9,003 nucleotides of DNA, taken from assembly GCA_019509895.1 (NCBI GenBank), contig JAEKLK010000290.1:1-9003 (forward strand), written 5' to 3'. Positions 1 through 7,723 of the stretch are shown piece after piece (within the stretch, counting starts at the first letter, position 1; each line of letters starts with the position of its first letter). The notes under the pieces were generated by a model, which saw only the letters and a program-made list of their open reading frames with translations, was not told where the DNA came from and ran no database searches. A program made the translations under genes and the position numbers. This stretch comes from Betaproteobacteria bacterium. Lineage in GTDB: Bacteria > Pseudomonadota > Gammaproteobacteria > Burkholderiales > SG8-39.

Positions 1-1
1 C

Positions 2-109
2 AAGGAGCACCACGACATCTGGTATCGAGAAGTGAAATCCGGGCAACGGGACGCCACCGGCGGTGCTGTGCCCGCGGGCGCGCCACACATGAAGGAGGGG
101 AAGGGATGA
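2..109 (+). CDS. C-terminal tail of an unidentified upstream gene (partial)
   Basis: An open frame enters the window and ends at TGA 107-109. It encodes 35 residues beginning KEHHDIWYREVKSGQRDATG and ending PHMKEGKG. Most third codon positions are G or C, as in a real gene of this genome, and the stop overlaps the next start in an ATGA arrangement typical of co-transcribed genes. I do not recognise the family from this short tail. The same stretch is also open in the frame of the next gene, so the assignment is moderate. What supports it is the four-base overlap and the ribosome binding site embedded in its last codons. Confidence 0.5.
   Translation, partial: KEHHDIWYREVKSGQRDATGGAVPAGAPHMKEGKG
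92..98 (+). promoter_or_regulatory. Ribosome binding site of the small secreted protein
   Basis: The sequence AAGGAGG lies 7 bases before ATG 106. It is a near-consensus Shine-Dalgarno site and fixes the start of the next gene even though that frame stays open further upstream. Confidence 0.75.
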
Positions 110-330
110 AGACGCTGCTGGCTTTCCTCGCCGCGGGCGCGCTGCTCGGCGCGGCCGCCGGACTGCAGGCCAAGCTGCCGCCACCGCCGCCGAAGACCGA
201 CGCGGAAAAGAAGGCCGAGGCCGACAAGGCCGCCGCGTCCAAGGCGAAAGACGCCGCCGACCTGGACAAGGCGATCGACAAGGCGGTCGCCAACTACAAG
301 CGCAACGCCGCGGCGACGGGCCGTAAGTAA
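106..330 (+). CDS. Small secreted Lys/Ala-rich protein, function unknown
   Basis: This 74-residue protein starts at ATG 106 behind a strong AAGGAGG site. Residues 1-22 form a clear Sec signal peptide: MKT, then an Ala/Leu-rich core, with cleavage likely after LQA. The mature part is about 52 residues. It opens with KLPPPPP and continues as a highly charged, Lys/Ala/Asp-rich stretch with heptad-like spacing, ending in VANYKRNAAATGRK. It contains no cysteine and no recognisable catalytic motif. A periplasmic location is inferred from the signal peptide. It overlaps the preceding gene by four bases and lies just ahead of sodC, so the three are probably one transcript. I do not recognise a named family. 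Small proteins with an AKLPPP start and a Lys/Ala-rich body are, from memory, common hypothetical proteins in betaproteobacteria, but that gives no function. Confidence 0.75.
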   Translation: MKTLLAFLAAGALLGAAAGLQAKLPPPPPKTDAEKKAEADKAAASKAKDAADLDKAIDKAVANYKRNAAATGRK

Positions 331-347
331 CGGGCCGCCTGGCCGCG

Positions 348-851
348 TTGACTCTGGTGGTCAGCCTGCTGGGTGCCTGCCAGAGCCTGCGTGAGCCGCA
401 GGGCCCGCGCGCCAGAGCCGACCTCGAGCCGACCAAGGGCAACACCACCACCGGCAAAGTCATGTTTACGCAGGTCGGCGACAAGGTGCGCGTGGTTGCC
501 GACGTGAGCGGCCTGCGACCGAACCAGCAGCACGGCTTCCACATTCACGACGCGGGCGACTGCAGCTCGGGCGACGGCATGAGCGCCAAGGGCCACTTCA
601 ATCCCTACGGCAAGCCGCACGGCAATCCCGCCAGCCCCGATCATCATGCGGGCGACATGCTCGCCCTGCGCTCCGACGCAAGCGGCCACGCGCGCGTCGA
701 CACGACCCTCGACATCATCAGCGTCAATCCCGGCCCGGCGAGCGTCATCGGCCGCGGCCTCATCGTCCACGCCGATCCCGACGACTACACGACGCAGCCG
801 ACCGGCAACGCCGGCGCGCGTCTCGCCTGCGCGCTCATCAAGCCGAGTTAG
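348..851 (+). CDS. sodC: Periplasmic Cu/Zn superoxide dismutase, lipoprotein
   Basis: SodC disproportionates superoxide to hydrogen peroxide and oxygen outside the cytoplasm. All active-site residues are visible, numbered from TTG 348: copper ligands H65 and H67 (HGFHIH) and H141 (IVHADPDDY); bridging H83 (GHFNP); zinc ligands H91, H100 and D103 (DHHAGD); the disulfide pair C72 and C161; and the guiding arginine R158 (GARLAC). The N-terminus, VSLLGAC, is a lipobox with Cys11 as the lipidated residue, so the protein is probably membrane anchored. The start is unusual. The frame is closed by TAA 324-326 and there is no ATG or GTG before the signal peptide. TTG 348 or CTG 339 must serve, and neither has a clear ribosome binding site. 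Translational coupling to the small gene ending at 330 is likely. At 167 residues the length is normal. Confidence 0.93.
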   Translation: MTLVVSLLGACQSLREPQGPRARADLEPTKGNTTTGKVMFTQVGDKVRVVADVSGLRPNQQHGFHIHDAGDCSSGDGMSAKGHFNPYGKPHGNPASPDHHAGDMLALRSDASGHARVDTTLDIISVNPGPASVIGRGLIVHADPDDYTTQPTGNAGARLACALIKPS

Positions 852-879
852 GTCCCCGACTTGTGAGGAGGAGGGGTGG

Positions 880-903
880 AAAGGGCGCCGCGAGGCGCCC
901 TTT
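880..903 (+). terminator. Rho-independent terminator after sodC
   Basis: A perfect 10-bp stem, AAAGGGCGCC paired with GGCGCCCTTT, is closed by a GCGA tetraloop (GNRA type) and followed by CTTTAT. It lies 29 bases past the sodC stop and 13 bases from the end of the convergent DUF1330 gene. Because the stem begins with AAA, it also ends in UUU when read from the other strand, so it may work in both directions, though the T tract there is short. Confidence 0.85.
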
Positions 904-915
904 CTTTATCCGCGC

Positions 916-1203
916 TCAGCCGCCTTCGACGGCGACGAGCTTGCCGCGCGAAGCCTTCTGCCGCAGCTTGATGAGCGGCGCGTATTCCGCCGAGCGATAC
1001 CAGCCGAGCAGCTTCTGCATATCGGGGAATTCGAGCACGACCAGGCGCTTGGGGGACCAGCCGCCTTCCAATGCCTCGACCTTGCCGCCGCGCACGATGA
1101 AGCGACCGCCATGCTTCTCCACCGTCGCGAGCACCTGCTTGCGGTAGTCGTCATAGCCTGCCGCATCCGTCACCTCGATTTCGCCGATCACGTACGCCGC
1201 CAT
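916..1203 (-). CDS. DUF1330 family protein
   Basis: This 95-residue protein starts at ATG 1203 behind AGGAGG (1209-1214) and ends at TGA 916-918. It begins MAAYVIGEIEVTDAAGYDDY and has the pattern of the DUF1330 family: an opening strand, then VTD..GYDDYRKQV, a G..V.ALEG segment, and a closing VVLEFPD....WYRSAEYAPL segment. DUF1330 proteins adopt a dimeric alpha/beta-barrel ferredoxin-like fold and have no established general reaction. The predicted protein is cytoplasmic, with no signal peptide or membrane segment. Its start lies 8 bases after the chrA stop, so it is the last gene of the arsenic/chromate operon. Whether it contributes to metal handling or merely rides along cannot be told from sequence. 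Family identity is confident; function is not. Confidence 0.85.
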   Translation of the reverse strand: MAAYVIGEIEVTDAAGYDDYRKQVLATVEKHGGRFIVRGGKVEALEGGWSPKRLVVLEFPDMQKLLGWYRSAEYAPLIKLRQKASRGKLVAVEGG

Positions 1204-1211
1204 GCGGCCTC

Positions 1212-2489
1212 CTAGCCGGGAAAGATGAATCGTAGCGCGACGCCGAGCGCCGCCATGACGATGACCAGCTCCACCAGCCCGCGATGCAGGCGAAAGGCGA
1301 GCAGCGCCGCCAGCGCCGCCAGCGCGGCCACCTGCAGGTGGATGGCGAGCGGATCGAATGCATACCAGCGAAGCGGCCCCGCGCGCATTTCGCTGACCGT
1401 GCCGAAGAGGACATGCAGCGCAAACCACACCGTGAGGTTCAGGATCACGCCAACCACCGCGGCGGTGATCGCGGCGAGCGCGCCCGAGAGCCGCGGGTTG
1501 CTGCGCAGCTGCTCGACGAAGGGCGCGGCGGCGAAGATCAGCATCATCGGCGGCACGAACGTCACCCAGGTGGTGAGCGCTGCGCCGACGATGCCGGCGC
1601 CGAGCGGCGCGAATGGCGCCGGATCGCGATAGGCGGCAAGGAAGCCGACGAACTGCGTGACGAGGATCAGCGGCCCGGGCGTAGTCTCGGCGAGGCCGAG
1701 GCCGTCCACCATCTCCGGCGCGCTCATCCAGTGGTAGGTCTCGACCGCCTGCTGCGCCATGTAGGCGAGAAGCGCATAGGCACCGCCGAAGCTCACCACC
1801 GCCAGCTTGGAAAAGAAAAGGCCGACGTCGACGAGCACATGGCTCCCGCCGAGGACCAGCGCCGCTGCGGCGACCGGCAGCCACCAGAGCGCAAGCCCGC
1901 TCACGATCGCGAGCGCCGCATGGCGCCAGCGGCCCGGCACGGGCACCGCCGGTGGTGCCGCGGTTCGCGCGCTGGAATAGAAGCCGGCGAGCCCCGCGGC
2001 GACCACGATCAGCGGGAACGGCAGGGCGAAAAAGAAAATGGCGATGAAGGCGAGGGCCGCGACGCCGACGAGAAAACGCGTCTTTAGCGCGCGGCGGCCG
2101 ATGCGAACCAGCGCCTCGATGACGATGACCAGGACCGCCGCCTTGATGCCGAATAGCGCGCCCTCGACCGCCGGAATGCCGCGCCCCAGGGCGTAGAGGA
2201 CGCTCAGGCCGAGCATGACGAGTGCGCCGGGCAATACGAACAGGATGCCCGCGGCGAGGCCGCCGCGCGTGCCGTGCAGCAGCCACCCGGCGTAAGTGGC
2301 GAGCTTCTGCGCCTCGGGTCCGGGCAGCAACACGCAGAAATTGAGCGCGTGCAGGAAGCGGCTCTCGTCGATCCATTTCTTCTCGTCGACCAGCACGCGA
2401 TGCATGATCGCGATCTGGCCGGCGGGTCCGCCGAAGCTGATGAAGCCGAGCTTGAGCCAGAAGCGCAGCCCCTCGGCGAACGAGATCAC
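1212..2489 (-). CDS. chrA: Chromate transporter ChrA, two-domain CHR family
   Basis: ChrA proteins are inner-membrane transporters that export chromate. At 425 residues this is the long, duplicated form. The two halves carry matching motifs: SFGGP at residues 18-22 with LLPGPEAQ at 54-61, and SFGGAYALL at 233-241 with TTPGPLIL at 269-276. Hydrophobic segments fill both halves, separated by a Pro/Ala-rich linker near 176-188. The gene starts at GTG 2489, the first start after an in-frame TAG, three bases past the stop of arsS. It has no obvious ribosome binding site, so coupling is likely. It ends at TAG 1212-1214. Placement directly after an arsenosugar enzyme is the odd part. The substrate may be chromate, as in the family, or another oxyanion or arsenic product; the latter is speculation. 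Confidence 0.9.
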   Translation of the reverse strand: MISFAEGLRFWLKLGFISFGGPAGQIAIMHRVLVDEKKWIDESRFLHALNFCVLLPGPEAQKLATYAGWLLHGTRGGLAAGILFVLPGALVMLGLSVLYALGRGIPAVEGALFGIKAAVLVIVIEALVRIGRRALKTRFLVGVAALAFIAIFFFALPFPLIVVAAGLAGFYSSARTAAPPAVPVPGRWRHAALAIVSGLALWWLPVAAAALVLGGSHVLVDVGLFFSKLAVVSFGGAYALLAYMAQQAVETYHWMSAPEMVDGLGLAETTPGPLILVTQFVGFLAAYRDPAPFAPLGAGIVGAALTTWVTFVPPMMLIFAAAPFVEQLRSNPRLSGALAAITAAVVGVILNLTVWFALHVLFGTVSEMRAGPLRWYAFDPLAIHLQVAALAALAALLAFRLHRGLVELVIVMAALGVALRFIFPG

Positions 2490-2492
2490 CGT

Positions 2493-3560
<1,068 letters not shown>

Positions 3561-3561
3561 G

Positions 3562-3897
3562 CTATGCCATCACCTGCTTGTGCACGTGCTCGAGCATCTG
3601 CACGCCGTGCACGAGCGACGCGCCGCCGCGGATCGCGGCGGCCACGTGCAGCGCCTCGGTCATCTGCTCGAGATCGGCGCCCTGCTGCAGCGACTCTTTC
3701 GAGTAGGCGTCGATGCAATAGGGGCATTGCACCACCTGCGCCACGGCGAGCGCGATGAGCGCCTTCTCCCGCGCCGAGAGCGCGCCGGGCTTGAACACCT
3801 CGCCGTACCAGGCGAAGAACAGCTCCGCGAGCTTCGGATTGCCCTCGGCGATGCTCGGAAATTGCGGCAGGTGCTCGGGCTTGTAGTAAGTCTCCAT
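3562..3897 (-). CDS. Arsenosugar-associated AhpD-like protein
   Basis: This 111-residue member of the AhpD/carboxymuconolactone decarboxylase superfamily has the redox motif CPYC at residues 58-61, followed by IDAYSKESL. EALHVAAAIRGGASLVHG at 81-98 is characteristic of the small subgroup found beside arsS. Classical AhpD uses CxxC plus a histidine four residues after the second cysteine; here that position is Tyr65, so the catalytic relay differs. His84 and His97 are other candidate residues. The start is ATG 3897 with GGAG close upstream. The gene is first in the operon, and its stop is separated from the arsS start by one base. Its role in arsenic metabolism is inferred from repeated association with arsS in known genomes; no reaction is established as far as I know. 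It is cytoplasmic, with no signal peptide. Confidence 0.88.
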   Translation of the reverse strand: METYYKPEHLPQFPSIAEGNPKLAELFFAWYGEVFKPGALSAREKALIALAVAQVVQCPYCIDAYSKESLQQGADLEQMTEALHVAAAIRGGASLVHGVQMLEHVHKQVMA

Positions 3898-3986
3898 GGG
3901 GTCTCCGTTCGAACCAGCGGATGGGCCATGTTAAGGCCCCCGCGCATTTTTGTTTATTCCCGCCGACACGCGCTACTCTTGCGCAT
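3898..3986. promoter_or_regulatory. Divergent intergenic region between the arsenosugar and tup operons
   Basis: These 89 bases must hold the promoters of both operons. It is the most A/T-rich stretch nearby. For tupB, TTGTTT (3950-3955) and TACTCT (3974-3979), spaced 18 bases apart, are a plausible -35/-10 pair. A small dyad, GGGCC (3923-3927) and GGCCC (3935-3939), flanks ATGTTAA and could be an operator or chance. On the minus strand only a weak -10-like TAACAT is seen within that dyad. No ModE-type box was found here. The promoter calls are by eye and tentative. Confidence 0.4.
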
Positions 3987-4679
3987 ATGGCGGCGATTGC
4001 GGAAGGGCTGCGGCGCGTGCTCGAGCTCGACCGCGAGCTGTGGCACATCGTCGCACTGAGCCTGGAGGTGAGCCTCTCTGCAGTGCTGATCGCCACCGCG
4101 CTCGGACTGCCGCTCGGCGCGCTGCTCGCGGTCAAGCGCTTTCCCGGTCGCCGTACGCTGATCGTGCTGCTCAACGCGCTCATGGGCCTGCCGCCGGTGG
4201 TGGTTGGCCTGCTCATCTATCTCCTGCTGTCGCGCGCGGGGCCGCTCGGTCCGCTCGGCCTGCTTTTCACGCCGGGCGCGATGATCATTGCCCAGTCGGT
4301 GCTGGTGCTGCCGATCATCGCGGCGCTCTCGCGCCAGGCGCTGGAAGACGCGTGGCGCGAGTACGAGGAGCAGCTTCGCTCGCTCGGCGCGCGCGAGCTC
4401 GCCGCCGGGCTGACGCTCCTCTGGGACGCGCGCTTCTCGCTCGTCACGGCCGTGCTCGCGGGCCTCGGGCGCGCCGCGGCCGAAGTCGGCGCCGTCATGA
4501 TCGTCGGCGGCAACATCGACGGCGTGACGCGCGTCATGACCACGGCGATCGCGCTCGAGACGTCGAAGGGTGACCTGCCGCTCGCGCTCGGCCTGGGATT
4601 CGTGCTGATTGCGCTGGTCCTCGCGTTCAACGCCGCGGCGCAGCTCGTCAAGGAAACGGCCGAGCGCCGCTTCGGCTGA
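3987..4679 (+). CDS. tupB: Tungstate ABC transporter permease TupB
   Basis: TupB is the inner-membrane channel of a tungstate-specific ABC importer. The 230-residue protein is strongly hydrophobic. The conserved cytoplasmic coupling loop lies around residues 130-145, and GRAAAEVGAVMIVGGNI at 161-177 is the hallmark of this tungstate subgroup. ATG 3987 was chosen because it opens the first conserved segment; an upstream ATG at 3921 would add 22 residues unlike the family and cross the divergent promoter region. No ribosome binding site precedes ATG 3987, and the predicted transcript start falls almost on it, so a leaderless message is possible. The stop TGA 4677-4679 overlaps the tupC start by one base. 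The gene appears intact and is the first of a tupB-tupC-tupA operon. Confidence 0.9.
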   Translation: MAAIAEGLRRVLELDRELWHIVALSLEVSLSAVLIATALGLPLGALLAVKRFPGRRTLIVLLNALMGLPPVVVGLLIYLLLSRAGPLGPLGLLFTPGAMIIAQSVLVLPIIAALSRQALEDAWREYEEQLRSLGARELAAGLTLLWDARFSLVTAVLAGLGRAAAEVGAVMIVGGNIDGVTRVMTTAIALETSKGDLPLALGLGFVLIALVLAFNAAAQLVKETAERRFG

Positions 4680-5401
4680 TGGCCGCCTCCATCCTGCCGC
4701 TCGCCCTGGAGGAGGTGGGCTACGCGCCGCGCGGCCAGACGCTGATCGACGGCGTCTCGCTCGAGATCGGCGCCGGGCCGAGCACCATCATCCTGGGCGC
4801 CAACGGTGCCGGGAAAAGCGTGCTCATGCGCTTGATGCACGGCCTGCTCGCACCGAGCACGGGGCGGGTGCGCTGGAACGAGCCGGACGCCGCGAGCCTG
4901 CGCCGGCGCCAGGCGATGGTTTTCCAGCGGCCGGTGATGCTGCGCCGCTCGGCGCTCGCCAATGTGATCTACGCGCTGAAACTCGCCAACATCCCGGCGG
5001 GCGAGCGCGAATCGCAGGCGCTGGCGGCGCTTGACGAAGTGGGGCTGCGCCATCTCGCGCACCGGCCCGCGCGCGTACTATCGGGCGGCGAACAGCAGCG
5101 CCTCGCGCTGGCGCGGGCCTGGGCACTGCATCCGGAGGTGCTGTTTCTGGATGAGCCGACCGCCAACCTCGATCCCGCGGCGGCGCGCGAAATCGAAACG
5201 GTCATCAAGGCGTTCGACGCCGCCGGAACGAAGATCGTCATGGCGACTCACAACCTGGGACAGGCGCGGCGCGTGGGGGACGAGGTGATCTATCTTCAGG
5301 CTGGCCGCGTGATGGAGCGCGCAACAATCGAATCGTTCTTCGCCCGCCCGGCGACCGCCGAGGCGGCCGCGTTCGTGAAAGGAGAATTGCCCTGGGTTTG
5401 A
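4679..5401 (+). CDS. tupC: Tungstate ABC transporter ATP-binding protein TupC
   Basis: This 240-residue cytoplasmic ATPase drives the TupB channel. Visible motifs are Walker A GANGAGKS (40-47), Q-loop Gln83 (VFQRPVML), signature LSGGEQQ (134-140), Walker B VLFLDEP (154-160) with catalytic Glu159, and switch His191 (MATHN). It has no C-terminal TOBE domain, unlike the ModC protein nearby, which fits the tungstate and phosphate-like subgroup. Its ATG at 4679 overlaps the tupB stop (TGATG), and it ends at TGA 5399-5401, overlapping the probable start of tupA, so the three genes are translationally linked. All catalytic residues are present and the length is normal. The tungstate assignment rests mainly on the flanking tupB and tupA. 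Confidence 0.9.
   Translation: MAASILPLALEEVGYAPRGQTLIDGVSLEIGAGPSTIILGANGAGKSVLMRLMHGLLAPSTGRVRWNEPDAASLRRRQAMVFQRPVMLRRSALANVIYALKLANIPAGERESQALAALDEVGLRHLAHRPARVLSGGEQQRLALARAWALHPEVLFLDEPTANLDPAAAREIETVIKAFDAAGTKIVMATHNLGQARRVGDEVIYLQAGRVMERATIESFFARPATAEAAAFVKGELPWV
5380..5384 (+). promoter_or_regulatory. Ribosome binding site of tupA
   Basis: AGGAG lies inside the end of tupC. It is 7 bases before CTG 5392 and 13 before TTG 5398, both in the tupA frame. No ATG or GTG is available in that frame near the signal peptide, so the exact start is open. Confidence 0.55.
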
Positions 5402-5967
5402 TCCGTAGCGCGCTCGTCGCGCTGGCATTCGCCGGCGCCGTGCAGGCACAGGACAGGTTCATCACCGTCGCTTCCACGACCTCGACCGAGCAGTCGGGTC
5501 TCTTCAGGCATCTGCTGCCGATCTTCGAGAAGAAGACCGGCATCCGGGTGCGCGTCGTCGCCGTAGGCACCGGCCAGGCGCTCGACATCGGCCGTCGCGG
5601 CGATGCCGACATCTGGAAGCTCGCCGGCATCGACATCGGAAGAGAGAAGGGCGCCTGGTACCGTGACACGGGCCAGGGCATGGGGCCGGCGCTCAACACC
5701 GCGGCGGCGATGAACGCCTACATCCTCTCGGACCGGGGCACGTGGCTATCCTTCAAGAACCGCGGCGAGCTCGCCATCGCCGTCGAGGGCGACCGGCGGC
5801 TCTACAACCAGTATGGCGTGATGCTGGTCAATCCGGCGCGCCATCCGCATGTGAAGGCGGCGATCGGCCAGACGTTCATCGACTGGCTGCTGTCGATGGA
5901 AGGACAGCAGGCGATCGCCGACTACAAGATCAACGGCGAGCAGCTTTTCTTTCCGAACGCGAACTAG
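5398..5967 (+). CDS. tupA: Tungstate-binding protein TupA with a large in-frame internal deletion
   Basis: TupA is the periplasmic tungstate-binding protein that feeds TupBC. Residues 1-18 form a signal peptide ending AVQAQ. The mature start, FITVASTTSTEQSGLFRHLL, and the end, GEQLFFPNAN, are typical. At 189 residues it is far shorter than the usual 270 or so. The sequence runs ALDIGRRGDAD and then at once IWKLAGIDIGREKGAWYRDT (junction near base 5610). In the family about 80 residues lie between these blocks, including the VxFVHxKxAEExF and FVSRGDxSGTH segments that help bind the anion. The frame is preserved. The binding protein is therefore probably non-functional, or else the assembly lost about 240 bases. 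The start is TTG 5398, or CTG 5392, which is better spaced from AGGAG at 5380-5384. Identity is confident; function is doubtful. Confidence 0.88.
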   Translation: MIRSALVALAFAGAVQAQDRFITVASTTSTEQSGLFRHLLPIFEKKTGIRVRVVAVGTGQALDIGRRGDADIWKLAGIDIGREKGAWYRDTGQGMGPALNTAAAMNAYILSDRGTWLSFKNRGELAIAVEGDRRLYNQYGVMLVNPARHPHVKAAIGQTFIDWLLSMEGQQAIADYKINGEQLFFPNAN

Positions 5968-7061
5968 GCGTAGCCGACACTGTGGCGATCGATCGCCACC
6001 GACTTGACGAGCGCGTACACGCGCTTGCCGGGCGCGAGGCCGAGCTTGTCGACCGACTTGCGCGTGATGCGCGCGACGATGCGGTTGTGCCCGAGTGCCA
6101 CGGCCACGTCGACACCCGCGCCCTGCGGCTGTCCGAGCTCGACGACGACGCCCTCGAGCACGTTGAGAAAGCTCGCATCGGCAGGGCGCGAGAGCGCTAG
6201 CGACACATCCCGCGAGCGGATGCGCAGCCGCAAGCGCGCGCCCACCAGCGCCTCGACATCGGGCGCGTAGAGCTCTCCGCCCTCGAACACGAGGCGCGTG
6301 AGGCCGTAGTCGAGATCGTGCGCCGCGACCGCCGCCTCGATCACCGCGCCGGCTTCGAAGCGGCCGAGGTAGGGCCGCAGATCGAGCCGCGAGGCGAGCT
6401 CCGCCACCGGTCCGGCCGCCACCGTTCTGCCTTCCGATAGCAGGACCATCGTATCGGCGAGCCGCACGACCTCGTCGATCGCGTGGCTCACGTAAACGAT
6501 CGGGATACCGATTTCGTCGCGCAGCCGCTCGATGTAGTAAAGGATCTCGCCCTTGCGGCCGGCGTCGAGCGACGCCAGCGGCTCGTCCATGAGGAGCAGG
6601 CGTGGGTTCGCGAGCAGCGCGCGGGCGATGGCGACGCGCTGGCGCTCGCCCCCCGAGAGGCTCGGCGTGCGCCGCGCGAGCAGCGCGCCCAGACCGAGCA
6701 TCTCTACCGTGTGCTCGAAGCCGGGCGCGTGCAACGACGCCGGCGCACGTGAGCGCGCATATTCCAGGTTCCGTCGCACGGAAAGGTGGGCAAAGAGGCT
6801 CGCCTCCTGGAACACGTAGCCACAGGCGCGCTTGTGCGGCGGCACGAAAATTCCGCGCCCCTCGTCCTGCCAGCATTCATCGTCGAATGCGACGTGTCCG
6901 TCATTCGCGCGCGTCAGGCCGGCGATACAGCGGAGCGTCGTCGTCTTGCCCGAGCCCGATGCGCCAAAGAGCGCCGTGAGCCCGCGCGGGGGCGCCGCCA
7001 GATCGACGTCGAGGCGCAGTTGCTCGCGCTCGAGGCGCAGGCGCGCGCGCAATCCGCTCAT
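5964..7061 (-). CDS. modC: Molybdate ABC transporter ATP-binding protein ModC
   Basis: ModC is the cytoplasmic ATPase of the molybdate importer. The 365-residue protein shows Walker A GASGSGKT (33-40), Q-loop Gln85 (VFQEASLF), signature LSGGERQ (135-141), Walker B LLLMDEP (155-161) with Glu160, and switch His193 (VSHA). A C-terminal TOBE/MOP-like domain follows at about 293-355 (FLNVLEGVV through RVYALVKSVA); in this family it binds molybdate and can inhibit transport. ATG 7059-7061 overlaps the modB stop (ATGA), so translation is coupled. It ends at TAG 5964-5966, sharing bases with the convergent tupA stop. The gene appears complete. Because the ModE-type regulator here lacks such a domain, this is the only clear molybdate-sensing domain in the window. 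Confidence 0.95.
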   Translation of the reverse strand: MSGLRARLRLEREQLRLDVDLAAPPRGLTALFGASGSGKTTTLRCIAGLTRANDGHVAFDDECWQDEGRGIFVPPHKRACGYVFQEASLFAHLSVRRNLEYARSRAPASLHAPGFEHTVEMLGLGALLARRTPSLSGGERQRVAIARALLANPRLLLMDEPLASLDAGRKGEILYYIERLRDEIGIPIVYVSHAIDEVVRLADTMVLLSEGRTVAAGPVAELASRLDLRPYLGRFEAGAVIEAAVAAHDLDYGLTRLVFEGGELYAPDVEALVGARLRLRIRSRDVSLALSRPADASFLNVLEGVVVELGQPQGAGVDVAVALGHNRIVARITRKSVDKLGLAPGKRVYALVKSVAIDRHSVGYA

Positions 7062-7723
7062 GAGGCGCGGCGCATCGGCAGCCTTCCGTAGACGGCGAGC
7101 AGGACGAGGAACGAGAAGGCGAGCATGCCCGCGGCAAGCCAGTGTGCCGGGGCGTACTCGAGCGCTTCCACGTGGTCGTAGAGCGCGACGGACAGTACCC
7201 GCGTCGCGCCCGGGATGTTGCCGCCGATCATCAGCACGACGCCGAACTCGCCCACGGTGTGGGCGAAGCCGAGGATCGTCGCGGCGACGAAGCCCGGGCG
7301 CGCGAGCGGCACCGCAACGCTGAAAAAGCGGTCAAGCGCCCCGGCACCCAGCGTCGCCGCCACCTCCAGCGGCCGCTCGCCGAGCGCTTCGAACGCCGCC
7401 TGCAGCGGCTGCACGACGAAGGGCAGCGAGTAGATCACCGAGCCGACGACCAGGCCCGCGAAAGTGAAGGGCAGCACGCCGAGGCCGAGCGAGCGGGTGA
7501 GCTCGCCGATCGGCCCGCCGGGACCCAGGGCGACGAGCAGATAGAAGCCGAGCACCGTCGGGGGCAGGACCAGCGGCAGCGCGACCAGGGCGCCGAGCGG
7601 CCCTTTGAGCGGCGAGCGCGTGCGCGCGAGCCACCAGGCGAGCGGCGTGCCGAGCAGAAGCAGGAGCACCGTCGTGGTCGCCGCAAGGCGTAGCGTCAGC
7701 CAGACGGCGAGCCAGTCACTCAC
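7058..7723 (-). CDS. modB: Molybdate ABC transporter permease ModB
   Basis: ModB forms the inner-membrane channel for molybdate. The 221-residue protein begins MSDWLAVWLTLRLAATTTVL and has about five hydrophobic segments. A permease coupling loop lies near residues 120-144 (EVAATLGAGALDRFFSVAVP), and HTVGEFGVVLMIGGNIPG at 155-172 is the conserved ModB signature. The start is GTG 7723, which overlaps the modA stop in a GTGA arrangement; the same frame is open far upstream, but that part is the shadow of modA. The stop TGA overlaps the modC start. Length and motifs are normal, so the channel should be intact even though its binding protein is not. Confidence 0.94.
   Translation of the reverse strand: MSDWLAVWLTLRLAATTTVLLLLLGTPLAWWLARTRSPLKGPLGALVALPLVLPPTVLGFYLLVALGPGGPIGELTRSLGLGVLPFTFAGLVVGSVIYSLPFVVQPLQAAFEALGERPLEVAATLGAGALDRFFSVAVPLARPGFVAATILGFAHTVGEFGVVLMIGGNIPGATRVLSVALYDHVEALEYAPAHWLAAGMLAFSFLVLLAVYGRLPMRRAS

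Noticed and set aside
1..105. Extension of the small secreted protein to the window edge in its own frame
   Set aside because: The frame is open, but the strong ribosome binding site and signal peptide place the start at ATG 106.
3923..3960. GGGCC/GGCCC hairpin followed by a T-rich stretch as a terminator
   Set aside because: The stem is only 5 bp, the T-rich stretch is several bases away, and no plus-strand gene ends just before it.
3921..3986. Upstream start of tupB at ATG 3921
   Set aside because: It adds 22 residues unlike the family and would place coding sequence across the divergent promoter region.
5746..6876. 376-residue minus-strand open frame
   Set aside because: It is an Arg/Ala-rich alternative frame over modC, which has every ABC ATPase motif in its own frame.
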